Source of the DNA: Lachnospiraceae bacterium
Lineage (GTDB): Bacteria > Bacillota > Clostridia > Lachnospirales > Lachnospiraceae
Assembly: GCA_009774235.1 (NCBI GenBank)
Contig: VSNJ01000006.1
Coordinates: 1 to 59,477 of the forward strand
DNA: 59,477 nt
Direction: 5' to 3'
Position 1 is the stretch's first letter. Each line of letters begins with the position of its first letter. A program made the position numbers and the translations under genes. Positions 43,780 through 52,404 of this stretch are shown in pieces. The notes below the pieces were generated by a model that had not been told where the DNA came from, ran no database searches, and was given only the letters and a program-made list of their open reading frames with translations.

Positions 43780-44346
43780 ATGAATACTAAAAAGAATATT
43801 TTAAATTTAACACTGGCGGCAATGTTTATGGCTATAGGTATAGTGCTTCCATTTTTTACAGGACAGATTCCACAGATTGGAAAGATGCTTCTTCCAATGC
43901 ATATTCCCGTTATTTTATGCGGGCTTATTTGTGGCTGGCAATATGGGCTTGTTGTTGGCTTTATATTGCCATTTCTCCGTTATGTAATGTTTGGAATGCC
44001 ATTATTATTTCCTACAGGGATTGCTATGGCATTTGAACTTGCTACATATGGAATGGCAGTTGGATTGTTTTACTCACGTTCACGCTGGCAGTGTGTTATT
44101 TCATTGTACCGCAGCATGGCTGGTGCAATGGTTGCAGGGCGTCTTGTATGGGCTGTTGTCCAGATGTTTTTACTTGGAACTGGTAATGGTGGATTTACAT
44201 TACAGATGTTTATGGCAGGGGCTTTTCTAAATGCAATTCCTGGTATTATACTGCAGCTGGTTCTGGTTCCTGCTGTTATGGTTGCATTAAACCGTACGGG
44301 TCTGGTACAGTTTACTAGAAGAAAGACAGAAATGCAGAATATGTAA
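43780..44346 (+). CDS. ECF transporter S component
   Basis: 188 residues, about six membrane helices. Sequence LPMHIPVILCGLICGWQYGLVVGFILPFLR is typical of substrate-capture proteins of energy-coupling-factor importers (vitamins or precursors), which share ATPases and the EcfT protein encoded elsewhere. The substrate cannot be assigned. AAGGAGGG precedes the ATG, and a terminator-like hairpin in the leader suggests metabolite control. A nucleoside-kinase-like gene follows after 40 bases. Confidence 0.85.
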   Translation: MNTKKNILNLTLAAMFMAIGIVLPFFTGQIPQIGKMLLPMHIPVILCGLICGWQYGLVVGFILPFLRYVMFGMPLLFPTGIAMAFELATYGMAVGLFYSRSRWQCVISLYRSMAGAMVAGRLVWAVVQMFLLGTGNGGFTLQMFMAGAFLNAIPGIILQLVLVPAVMVALNRTGLVQFTRRKTEMQNM

Positions 44347-44386
44347 AGTTAGAAATAATTTAGTTCCAAATGGAGAATGTACAGGA

Positions 44387-44971
44387 ATGGGGCGGAATAT
44401 GGAGAATATATTTTCAGTTATTATGAAGCAAATTAATAGTTTTAATAAAGAAAATCTAGTTATTGCAGTGGATGGAAGATGTGCAGCAGGAAAAACAACA
44501 CTTGCTGGTATGATACAAAAAGAAACAGGTTGTAATGTTATACATATGGACCATTTTTTCTTACAGCCAGGACAACGCACAAAAGAACGCTTAGATGAGC
44601 CAGGAGGCAATGTGGATTATGAAAGGGTGAGGAAAGAGGTTCTTATTCCTCTTAGCCAGGGACAGGCATTTGCATACCAGCCATTTGATTGTAAAAGTAT
44701 GGAGTTAACTGGAGAAATTAAAATTGAACCTGCATCCTTGGCCATTATAGAAGGTTCTTACAGTTGCCACCCTGTTTTATGGGATTTTTATGATTTAAGG
44801 GTATTTCTGGATATTGATTCAGAAGAACAGATACGCCGCATCAGACGCCGTAATGGCACAGAGGCCGTCTCTGTATTCCGTGACCGCTGGATTCCATTAG
44901 AAGAATGGTACTTTTCTGTATATAGTATACAAGAACGGTGCAGCATGGTTTTTAATAATAAATTTGTTTAA
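44387..44971 (+). CDS. Uridine-kinase-like P-loop kinase
   Basis: 194 residues. Walker A GRCAAGKTT (about residues 31-39), a DHFF segment with the catalytic Asp (HMDHFFLQPGQRT), a lid-like RRIRRRNG and DLRVFLDID. It belongs to the uridine kinase/PRK P-loop family; substrate is probably a nucleoside or vitamin-like compound. Being next to an ECF S-component suggests it traps the imported compound by phosphorylation (inference). ATG 44387 or 44399 (GGGGCGG upstream) are both possible. Confidence 0.78.
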   Translation: MGRNMENIFSVIMKQINSFNKENLVIAVDGRCAAGKTTLAGMIQKETGCNVIHMDHFFLQPGQRTKERLDEPGGNVDYERVRKEVLIPLSQGQAFAYQPFDCKSMELTGEIKIEPASLAIIEGSYSCHPVLWDFYDLRVFLDIDSEEQIRRIRRRNGTEAVSVFRDRWIPLEEWYFSVYSIQERCSMVFNNKFV

Positions 44972-45366
44972 TTAAATAATAATTAGTTTTATACCTTATA
45001 TATTTAATATATGTATATTGATAACTGTATATATACTGTTGTATTGGAATATTATGCAGAAACCAACAACCAGATAATGTAGTTGAAAAAACAGAAAGAG
45101 GAATTTCCAGACAAGTAAAGGGTATACAGTTATTTTATATTGAATAGTTTAGAGAACAAATTACAGGTTATGCAAGAATAGCTGAACGTAATTTAATCAA
45201 CAAACTTATAGAAAAATTCTTTTTTCTGGCTTAATATGGTATGGCAGGCAAGAAATTCTATGATTTATAATCTATCATAAGTTTATAGATTTATTGGGGA
45301 ATGATGCCATTATCCGGCCAGATAATTTATAGGTTTCTAATTTTCATGTATACCCTGTTATGTTGT
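44972..45366 (+). other. Intergenic stretch with a possible decayed reading frame
   Basis: 394 bases. Around 45044-45240 one frame reads like protein (EKTERGISRQVKGIQLF, then stop, then FREQITGYARIAERNLINK) but is broken by stops and has no start. The source gene cannot be identified. AT-rich otherwise. Confidence 0.3.
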
Positions 45367-45846
45367 CTAAAATCCTTCTTGTCTCCGCTGTTGTCTTATT
45401 TCACGTCTTTTTATGCCTGCGTCCCATTCTGCTTTTTCTTGTTCTGTTTTAATAACAAGTTTGGGGATTTCCACAGGTTTTCCATCAGAATTAACTGCTA
45501 CAAGCGTTAAGTACGCCCTGTTTATAGGTTTTCTTATACCATTCAGGCTTTCAACATAAGTATCAACTCTTACTTCCATAGAAGTTTTACCTGCAAATGT
45601 CAGTTTACCGATAAGTACCACAAGTTCGTTCTGGTATGCACCACGGATAAATCTCAAGTTATCAACAGATGCAGTTACAACATTCTTTTGTGAATGTCTT
45701 ATACATACAAGTCCAGCTATTTCGTCAATCCATTCCATTAATTTTCCGCCAAACAACCTTCCAGCACCATTAAGATGTTCTGGCCTGATTTGGTGTACCT
45801 GTTCTATTATAGAGTCTGGTACAGTTTTTTCATGTTTATTTTTCAT
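45367..45846 (-). CDS. Acyl-CoA thioesterase, hotdog fold
   Basis: 159 residues. Hotdog-fold thioesterase of the YciA/BFIT type: LNGAGRLFGGKLMEWIDEIAGLVCIRHS with the catalytic Asp in the helix, and VDNLRFIRGAYQNELVVLIGKLTFAGKTSMEVRVDTYVE. It hydrolyses acyl-CoA in the cytosol. GGGAG precedes the ATG on the minus strand. Single gene; MITE copy C lies 80 bases upstream of it. Confidence 0.93.
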   Translation of the reverse strand: MKNKHEKTVPDSIIEQVHQIRPEHLNGAGRLFGGKLMEWIDEIAGLVCIRHSQKNVVTASVDNLRFIRGAYQNELVVLIGKLTFAGKTSMEVRVDTYVESLNGIRKPINRAYLTLVAVNSDGKPVEIPKLVIKTEQEKAEWDAGIKRREIRQQRRQEGF

Positions 45847-45926
45847 GTTTAATCTCCCTTTTTATATATTTACTGCGTGTCATGTCTTTATTTTTCCTTA
45901 TAACATAATTTCTACGTCTAAACATA

Positions 45927-46065
45927 GCAAATGTTTTACCAAAAAGAAGTTGTTTTGGACACCACTGTGCATCCCATCCAGGCAGAATGCGGCAAAGCCA
46001 TGTTTGCAATATGGCTTTTGTGTGGTAAAATTTTGGAATTGCCAGAATCAATAAATTTATATATT
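45927..46065. repeat. MITE-like element, copy C (internally deleted)
   Basis: Shares CAAATGTTTTACCAAAAAG on the left and GGTAAAATTTTGGAATTGCC on the right with copies A and B but lacks about 60 bp of the middle and the outer left repeat. The inner hairpin is kept: AAAGCCATGTT/AATATGGCTTT with one G.T pair. After GCCAGA it resembles copy D. Confidence 0.7.
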
Positions 46066-46224
46066 TCTTGATTTTCAAACACCCTAAAGGGTGTTCAAAC
46101 AGGTATCTGGCTTTACAGATTTTTGCCTTAAAACTGTATATATGTGTTGTATGTAAATTATAAAGATAACAAAAAAATAATTAGACCAGCTTAGGTTTTA
46201 TGTTTTGTATAAAGGCTTAAATCC

Positions 46225-46271
46225 TTGTCCAGTAATAAATAATTTATAGTTTTTTATTATTACTGGGACAA
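46225..46271. terminator. Imperfect long hairpin downstream of the DUF2508 gene
   Basis: TTGTCC-AGTAATAA (46225 on) pairs with TTATTACTGGGACAA (to 46271), with one bulge and an AT-rich centre. Position suits termination of the minus-strand DUF2508 gene. Confidence 0.5.
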
Positions 46272-46329
46272 TATTAAATGAAAAGTTTAGTATATAGAAA
46301 TATATTTAAAAGGCTGTATAGAAATTAGC

Positions 46330-46578
46330 CTATGCCTCTTTCCTGTGGTTTGCAGAACTGTTATCACCACTAATATTTTTAACTTCATGTAACAATACTT
46401 TGTATCTTAGGGTAGCAGCATTTATTGCATATATATAACTGTCTATAAGGTCTGGGTCATTTACATTCTGTAGACCAGTATATGCATCTTCAAAGTTTTT
46501 CTGTGCCTCAAGCAAAGCCTTTTTTAAGAAATCCTCTTTTTTGGGAGGGTTTCTTTTCTTTGTTTTCATAAAATTCAT
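46330..46578 (-). CDS. DUF2508 family protein (YaaL-like)
   Basis: 82 residues, helical and charged. The segment DPDLIDSYIYAINAATLRYKVLLHEVK is the DUF2508 signature. In many Firmicutes it sits between recR and bofA; here bofA is divergent and recR is absent from this position. Function unknown. AAAGGACT precedes the ATG on the minus strand. Confidence 0.85.
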   Translation of the reverse strand: MNFMKTKKRNPPKKEDFLKKALLEAQKNFEDAYTGLQNVNDPDLIDSYIYAINAATLRYKVLLHEVKNISGDNSSANHRKEA

Positions 46579-46746
46579 AATAGTCCTTTCAAATAAAATA
46601 ATTAAGATTAAAAGGGTTCTTACATATAATTATAGACAGCGTTGGAAGAAATATGCAGTCATATATGAATTTTTTGCAGACATGCTTAATACAAATGTAA
46701 TAAGTTAAATTAATGAAGATAGCATGGTGAAAGGTGGCAAAGAGGT

Positions 46747-47016
46747 ATGTTTATAGTGTACATAGTGGCATTTTTAATTGTTTTTTTCCTGGTTTCTAAA
46801 ATCTTTAATTTTAATCCATATGATGTACTGGGCAATATGGTTGTAAGAGTGCTGTCAGGTATTATTTTTATTAGTGTCTGCAATTATTTAATATTTATAT
46901 CAGGCAAAAATTTACATGTAAATATTAACGAAACCAGTTTGGTAATTTCAGCAATTTTAGGGATAAGCGGTGTATGTTTTTTATATCTTTTCCAGTGGAT
47001 TTTAACAATGATGTAA
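46747..47016 (+). CDS. bofA: BofA family sporulation protein
   Basis: 89 residues, mostly two to three membrane helices. It resembles the BofA/YhjC-like inhibitors that hold the SpoIVFB protease inactive and thus delay pro-sigma-K processing. The neighbour DUF2508 gene supports the call. AAAGGTGG lies ten bases before the ATG. Fits the spore-forming lifestyle shown by cotJABC. Confidence 0.8.
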   Translation: MFIVYIVAFLIVFFLVSKIFNFNPYDVLGNMVVRVLSGIIFISVCNYLIFISGKNLHVNINETSLVISAILGISGVCFLYLFQWILTMM

Positions 47017-47052
47017 TAGAAAAATATACAAAGTGTATAAATATACATTTGT

Positions 47053-47081
47053 TTGACAAAACCAGATAATGGTGTTATATT
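47053..47081 (+). promoter_or_regulatory. Sigma-A promoter of the Tad pilus operon
   Basis: TTGACA (47053-47058), 17-base spacer, TATATT (47076-47081), 31 bases before the first Tad gene. It probably drives the 10-kb run of genes to 57017, as no other strong promoter or terminator was seen there. Confidence 0.82.
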
Positions 47082-47111
47082 GTTTCCACGCTTTGGCAAG
47101 GAGGCATGTAC

Positions 47112-47621
47112 ATGAGAGAATTTATTATGTTAAATGTATTTATATGCACAGCGGTAAGTGACCTTCAGAACTATAAAATAAGGAATTCTGTTATTCTGGC
47201 GGGATGGGCAGCAGGTATTTGTATTAATATCCTGCAAAGTGGTGTTTATGGTGTTGCAAATACAATATTTTGTATAATGGTTACTATTATTGCTGGTTTT
47301 CCTCTTTTTATGACAGGAGGTATTGGTGCAGGTGATATAAAACTTCTGTCTGTAATAGGGGGTATTTATGGACTTGCTTTCCTTGGAAAAGTGACGTTGT
47401 TGTTTCTGGTTATGGCAGGTGTAGTTTCTTTAGTGGAGTTAATAAGAAAAAGGGCATTAATAACAAGAGTCAGGGCTTTTATTTATTATCTTCTGCATAT
47501 AAGGACTGCACAAGGAAAATATTACCAGAGGGAACGTGATGGCAACGGGTTTACTATCTGCCTTGCACCTATAATGGCAGCAGCGTATTTTATAATATTG
47601 TTATTTGCAGGAAAGGAGTGA
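47112..47621 (+). CDS. tadV: Prepilin peptidase, A24 family (TadV-like), first copy
   Basis: 169 residues, about five membrane helices. The two catalytic Asp lie in SDLQNYKIRN (about residue 17) and GAGDIKLL (GxGD, about residue 76). It cuts the leader of Flp-type pilins and pseudopilins. ATG 47112 was chosen over 47106 because AAGGAGG (47098-47104) is then 7 bases away. The stop overlaps the reading frame of the next gene region. A second peptidase gene occurs later in the operon. Confidence 0.88.
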   Translation: MREFIMLNVFICTAVSDLQNYKIRNSVILAGWAAGICINILQSGVYGVANTIFCIMVTIIAGFPLFMTGGIGAGDIKLLSVIGGIYGLAFLGKVTLLFLVMAGVVSLVELIRKRALITRVRAFIYYLLHIRTAQGKYYQRERDGNGFTICLAPIMAAAYFIILLFAGKE

Positions 47622-47631
47622 GGATGAAGGA

Positions 47632-48576
47632 TTGAAAAAGATGTTGCTGGCTGTTTTAGAAGATGAAATGTATTCTAGCAAATTTTCTGATTATATAAGC
47701 CACCATAAAAATATGTTTATCGATTTTATAGTGTTTACAGGTATAAGCAGTATTAAGGATTTTGTAAAGAACAGTAAAATAGATATACTGCTGGTTAATG
47801 CCAATATGGCATGTGAATTGGTGGATATAAAAAATATTAAAAAGGTTATAGTCCTGTCTGATGGGACATACACAGGACAGCAAGGATATCCTGTTATATT
47901 TAAGTACCAGTCCGCAGAACATATAATAAAAGAAATATTTGCACAGGCGGCAGATGATGACCAGATAACAGGGGCGTCCCATATGTATTCTTCTAAACAG
48001 GCGGAATTAATTGCAGTATTTTCACCATTTGGAGGTGCAGGAGCTAGTACATATGCAAGGAACATGTGTGCAGAAATGTCTGGCAATAATAATATATTGT
48101 ATATTAATCTTGAAATATTTGACAGTTTTGCAGAATTTGAAAAAGATGTGGAAAGCAAACGTGAATATATTTGTGGAATGTCGGAGGCGGTATATTATAT
48201 AAAACAGAAAAAGGATAAACTTGCTTTTAAACTGGAGGCTATAACTAACCATCATAAAAATGGGTATAATTATATTCTTCCTGTCGAAGATTACAGGGAT
48301 TTATATAGTATTACACCAGATGATATGGAATATTTTACTGATGTGCTGGGCAGGGAAGCAGTGTATGACAAAGTTGTTTTTGATATAGGGTATATTAGTG
48401 AGGCATCATTAAAACTGCTTTCTCTTTGTGATGTATTAATAGTTCCAGAACCTTCTGGAATTATACAGGCAAATAAACAACATTCTTTTGAAAGGGTTCT
48501 TATACGCAGTGGAATGGAGAAAACCATAAATAATATTAAACATGTAAAAATGAAAGAGAGGTGGATACCAGATTAA
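47632..48576 (+). CDS. tadZ: TadZ/CpaE-like pilus-localisation ATPase
   Basis: About 314 residues. Receiver-like N-terminal half (DILLVNANMA...IKKVIVLSDGT) without the full phosphorylation set, then a MinD/ParA-like half with a deviant Walker A (FSPFGGAGASTYA) where the signature Lys is missing, a common feature of TadZ. It should place the Tad machine at a site on the membrane. Start assigned to TTG 47632 (GAGG at 47620-47623); ATG 47641 is possible. Confidence 0.8.
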   Translation: MKKMLLAVLEDEMYSSKFSDYISHHKNMFIDFIVFTGISSIKDFVKNSKIDILLVNANMACELVDIKNIKKVIVLSDGTYTGQQGYPVIFKYQSAEHIIKEIFAQAADDDQITGASHMYSSKQAELIAVFSPFGGAGASTYARNMCAEMSGNNNILYINLEIFDSFAEFEKDVESKREYICGMSEAVYYIKQKKDKLAFKLEAITNHHKNGYNYILPVEDYRDLYSITPDDMEYFTDVLGREAVYDKVVFDIGYISEASLKLLSLCDVLIVPEPSGIIQANKQHSFERVLIRSGMEKTINNIKHVKMKERWIPD

Positions 48577-49816
48577 TAGTTATGAACTGGATAAACTTAA
48601 GAAAAAGCTCCAGGAACAGTTGATAAATGATATAGCCCAGCAAAATTATACATCTGATGAAGAGATATATGAGGTAATTGAAAGAAATGTTTTCAGGGAA
48701 GCCTATAATATATATATTACGGCGGATGAGAAACAGTATCTTGTGAAAAGTGTATATAATTCAATAAAAGGTCTTGATGTATTACAAGATATAGTTGATA
48801 ATCCTGATATTACAGAAATAATGGTAAATGGTCCAGAACATATCTTTATTGAAAGGGATGGAAAGATAACAGAATATCCTGGACATTTTGTAAGCCTGCA
48901 GAAGCTTGAAGACGTAATACAGCAGATAGTTGCAAAAGTAAACAGAATGGTAAATGAAGCTAGTCCTATTGTTGATGTAAGGCTTCTGGATGGTTCAAGG
49001 GTAAATATAGTCCTGCCGCCAGTGTCACTGGACGGACCAGTTGTAACAATAAGGAAATTCCCTAAAAATCCTATGACTATGGATAACCTGCTTGAAACAG
49101 GCTCTATTAATAAAGAGGTTGCGGATTTCCTTAAAACATTAGTTATTGCAAAGTATAATATTTTTATAAGTGGTGGTACAGGCAGTGGTAAGACTACATT
49201 TCTTAATGTATTATCTAATTATATACCTCAGGATGAGAGGATAATCACAATAGAAGATTCTGCAGAATTACAAATACATGGTGTACCAAACCTTGTAAGG
49301 CTTGAAGTGAGAAATGCCAATGTTGAAGGCAAAAATGCAATTACTATACGTGATTTGCTTAAATCAGCGTTGCGCATGCGTCCAACCCGGATTATTTTGG
49401 GAGAGGTGAGGGATGCAGCAGCATGTGAATTGTTAAGTGTAATGAATACAGGGCATGACGGAAGCCTTAGCACAGGCCATGCAAACAATACATTAGATAT
49501 GCTGCACAGGCTTGAAACTCTTGTACTTATGGGAATGGATATTCCTCTTCTGGCCGTCAGGAACCAGATTGCTTCTGCAATAGATATAGTGGTACAGCTT
49601 GGAAGGCTTAGGGATAAGTCACGCAAGGTACTTGAAGTAGCAGAGGTGACGGGAGTACAGGATGGGGAGATAACAGTACAGCCATTATATAAGTTTGTTG
49701 AAACTGGTGTTGATGTGCAAGGCAGGATAAAAGGAGAGCTGCAGGCTACAGGCAATAAACTTTTATATACTGGTAAACTTGTACATGCTGGGCTTTTAGG
49801 TAATAATAATATATAG
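48572..49816 (+). CDS. tadA: TadA/CpaF secretion ATPase, probable AUU start
   Basis: About 414 residues. Hexameric motor for pilus assembly. N-terminal helical region, NPDITEIMVNGPEHIFIERDG, Walker A SGGTGSGKTTFLN (about residue 203), Asp box IIIEDSAELQIHG, Walker B RIILGEVRDAAACELL and His box STGHANNTLDMLHRLE. The frame is open back to 48554 and encodes YELDKLKKKLQEQLINDI, the kind of helix that begins CpaF proteins. No ATG, GTG or TTG occurs there before TTG 48620; ATT at 48572 has GAGGTGG at 48558-48564 in ideal position and overlaps the tadZ stop. I take ATT as start; if wrong, TTG 48620 gives 398 residues. Confidence 0.93.
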   Translation: MNSYELDKLKKKLQEQLINDIAQQNYTSDEEIYEVIERNVFREAYNIYITADEKQYLVKSVYNSIKGLDVLQDIVDNPDITEIMVNGPEHIFIERDGKITEYPGHFVSLQKLEDVIQQIVAKVNRMVNEASPIVDVRLLDGSRVNIVLPPVSLDGPVVTIRKFPKNPMTMDNLLETGSINKEVADFLKTLVIAKYNIFISGGTGSGKTTFLNVLSNYIPQDERIITIEDSAELQIHGVPNLVRLEVRNANVEGKNAITIRDLLKSALRMRPTRIILGEVRDAAACELLSVMNTGHDGSLSTGHANNTLDMLHRLETLVLMGMDIPLLAVRNQIASAIDIVVQLGRLRDKSRKVLEVAEVTGVQDGEITVQPLYKFVETGVDVQGRIKGELQATGNKLLYTGKLVHAGLLGNNNI

Positions 49817-49841
49817 AGTCCTATTATAAAGAGGAGTTATT

Positions 49842-50582
49842 TTGAAGAAAATACCAGATAGATATAGTAAAAAAAGCAGTCTTATAAAACCAGTAATTAT
49901 TGGTTCTGTTAAATCATTTATATTATTTTTTTTGTTTTATAAGTCATTTGTTTTATCATTTATTTTGGCTTTAATTTATGGAATTATTAATATTAAAACT
50001 TATGAAAAAAGGCGTATTGAAGAATGGAGATGGCAGATGGATTTAGAGTTCAGGGAAGTAATGACAGGTATTTCATCTGCGTTAAATGCAGGTTATTCAG
50101 TTGAAAATTCTTTTAAAGAGGCAAAAATGGATTTATTATTGTTATATGGCAATAATTCTGTAATGGTTAAGGAATTAGATATAATAAATTCAAAACTTAT
50201 GCTTAACCAGCCGCTTGAAAATGTACTTATGGAATTTGCCAGACGTTGTGAAGTGGAAGATATTAATAATTTTGCAGAGGTATTCCAGACAGCAAAGCGC
50301 ACAGGTGGAAACCTTATTGATATTGCGAGGTCATCTGCAGATAAAATCAGTAATAAAATAGAGACCAGCCGTGAAATTAGGACAATGGTATCAGGAAAAA
50401 GAATGGAAGGCAGAATTATGGCTTTGATGCCATTAGCAATAATAATATATTTCTGGATAAGTTCACCAGGGTTTCTTGACTGCCTTTATGCGCCAGCAGG
50501 AAGACCAATAATGACAGTATTGCTTATAATATATGTTGCTGCATATAAATGGAGTGAAAGGATAGGTGACATAACTGTTTAA
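49842..50582 (+). CDS. tadB: TadB-like inner-membrane platform protein (T2SSF domain)
   Basis: 246 residues. N-terminal helices (about 18-45), a cytoplasmic T2SSF domain (about 60-200, with FREVMTGISSALNAGYSVENSF and FAEVFQTAKRTGGNLIDIARSSAD) and C-terminal helices (about 195-240). Works with TadC as the assembly platform moved by TadA. TTG start at 49842 with GAGGAG nine bases upstream. Confidence 0.88.
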   Translation: MKKIPDRYSKKSSLIKPVIIGSVKSFILFFLFYKSFVLSFILALIYGIINIKTYEKRRIEEWRWQMDLEFREVMTGISSALNAGYSVENSFKEAKMDLLLLYGNNSVMVKELDIINSKLMLNQPLENVLMEFARRCEVEDINNFAEVFQTAKRTGGNLIDIARSSADKISNKIETSREIRTMVSGKRMEGRIMALMPLAIIIYFWISSPGFLDCLYAPAGRPIMTVLLIIYVAAYKWSERIGDITV

Positions 50583-50586
50583 AATA

Positions 50587-52050
50587 ATGGTATTAAGCTG
50601 TTGTATTATTTTGCTGTTATTTATAATTATTTTTATATGTATAAAATTAAAAAACCCTGTTTTTGATAATCATTTTATACCAGAACATGAAAATAAATTT
50701 ATAAAAAATTTTTATCCTGCGGCATATAGTATATTCAGGTTTTCAAAAGATAAGTTACATATAACAGCAAAAAGTAGCTGGATTGAAAATATGAAGAAAT
50801 TATATATAGAGCTTGACATTAAAAGTTTAGAAAAGCTATATTTCTGCAGGTTGTATTCAATAATTATACTTATTATATTGTGTGTAATTGCATTTCTTAT
50901 ATTATTTACAATATTACAAGAAGACAATAATATAATACAGAACAATTATTATATAGAACGTGATAAACCAGAGGGAAGTAATAAAGAAGCAGAAATTGAT
51001 GTTTCTATTGATGGTGATAAAAGAAATGTGTTAGTCCATATACCTGCAAAAAAATATAGTGAAAAAGAGCTTGAGACTAAATTTAAAGAAGCAATGCAAT
51101 ATACTAGAAATAATTATCTTGGTACAAATAAATCACCAGAGGAGGTCAGTGAAAGTTTAAACCTTATTTCTTATATACCAGGCAGTGCAGTTGAAATATC
51201 ATGGGAATGTGATACCAGGGATATAGTTAGCAGTGATGGGACACTTGACCGTTCACAAGTGGAAGAACCAGAAGTAGTGCAGATAACAGCAATATTTTCG
51301 TATTTTGAATTTAAAAAAGACATGCCGCTTGAATTTACTGTTTTGCCTGTAGATAAAAGTTTTGCCGAAAAGCTTTGGGATAAATGGAACAATATGTTTT
51401 ATGGGCTTTCAGATTTAACAGCAAGTAAGGATTATTTACAGCTGCCATCAGAAGTTGATGGCAGGAAGGTAAAATATAATGTTCCAGAAAAAAATTATAT
51501 TGTTAATATTATTGCTTTTGGAATAACCATTATTGTAATAATACCATTAATTATAGACAGCAGGATAAAAGAAAAGATAAAACAGAGAGAACAGGAGCTA
51601 CGCATTGATTATCCTGGATTTGTTGAAAAATTTGTACTTTTAATTGGTGCAGGGCTTAATTGTAAAGGTGCATGGCACAGGATGACAGAGGAATATAAAA
51701 GAGAATGTCAGAATGGAAGTAAAAAACATTATTTATATGAAGAAATGCTTTTGACAGAAAGACAGCTTGATAATGGCATGAATGAAGCAAAAGCATATGA
51801 ACTTTTTGGAAGGAGGATGGGACTTTTAAAATATATGAAGTTTAGTACTTTACTTGTACAAAATTTAAAGAAAGGTTCAGCAGATCTTTTAAAAATACTT
51901 GAATATGAAGCTATGGATGTATTGAAAGAAAGGCGTGAAAATGCAAAGATACTTGGGGAACAGGCAGGGACTAAATTATTAATGCCTATGGTAATTATGA
52001 TGGCAGAGGTATTTGCAATAATAATATTTGCTGCTTTCCAGAGTATGTAG
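50587..52050 (+). CDS. tadC: TadC-like platform protein with a large extracytoplasmic insert
   Basis: 487 residues, far longer than a usual TadC (about 300). Helix 1 at 2-20, helix 2 at 88-111, then about 190 residues predicted outside the membrane (AEIDVSIDGDKRNVLVHIP...), helix 3 at 306-326, the T2SSF domain (PGFVEKFVLLIGAGLNCKGAWHRM...) and a C-terminal helix. The insert has a beta-rich look and repeated IPxx(Y)xx motifs. Starts four bases after tadB, without a strong ribosome site of its own, so coupling to tadB is likely. Confidence 0.85.
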   Translation: MVLSCCIILLLFIIIFICIKLKNPVFDNHFIPEHENKFIKNFYPAAYSIFRFSKDKLHITAKSSWIENMKKLYIELDIKSLEKLYFCRLYSIIILIILCVIAFLILFTILQEDNNIIQNNYYIERDKPEGSNKEAEIDVSIDGDKRNVLVHIPAKKYSEKELETKFKEAMQYTRNNYLGTNKSPEEVSESLNLISYIPGSAVEISWECDTRDIVSSDGTLDRSQVEEPEVVQITAIFSYFEFKKDMPLEFTVLPVDKSFAEKLWDKWNNMFYGLSDLTASKDYLQLPSEVDGRKVKYNVPEKNYIVNIIAFGITIIVIIPLIIDSRIKEKIKQREQELRIDYPGFVEKFVLLIGAGLNCKGAWHRMTEEYKRECQNGSKKHYLYEEMLLTERQLDNGMNEAKAYELFGRRMGLLKYMKFSTLLVQNLKKGSADLLKILEYEAMDVLKERRENAKILGEQAGTKLLMPMVIMMAEVFAIIIFAAFQSM

Positions 52051-52161
52051 GACATTGGTACATTAGTAAATATGGAATTTTTTACAAATATGGATTAAAT
52101 CAAAATATTATTTGATATAAATACGGGTGTACCAGTATAATACCAGGAAGGAGGGGATTTT

Positions 52162-52353
52162 TTGGTTAATCAGTTAAAAGCTTTTTGGAATGAAGAAGAA
52201 GGCGTTGGTATTATTGAAATAATTCTTATATTAGTTGTTCTTATTATGCTTATAGTTATATTCAGGGATAAAATCCAGGAAATAGTAAAAAGTGCAGTTT
52301 CTAATATATCTAAAGATAGTAGTACAATCAATAAAAAACTTGATATTAAATAA
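52162..52353 (+). CDS. flp: Flp-type pilin
   Basis: 63 residues. Short leader ending NEEEG, then VGIIEIILILVVLIMLIVIF: prepilin cleavage after Gly with Glu at +5, as in Flp/type IVb pilins. The mature pilin would be about 47 residues. TTG start at 52162 with GGAGGGG upstream. It lies between tadC and the DUF5702 gene. Candidate substrate of both peptidases in the operon. Confidence 0.85.
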   Translation: MVNQLKAFWNEEEGVGIIEIILILVVLIMLIVIFRDKIQEIVKSAVSNISKDSSTINKKLDIK

Positions 52354-52404
52354 CAGTACAAAACTTTTGTAACTTACAGGATTTTATAAGAAAGGGGCAG
52401 ATAT

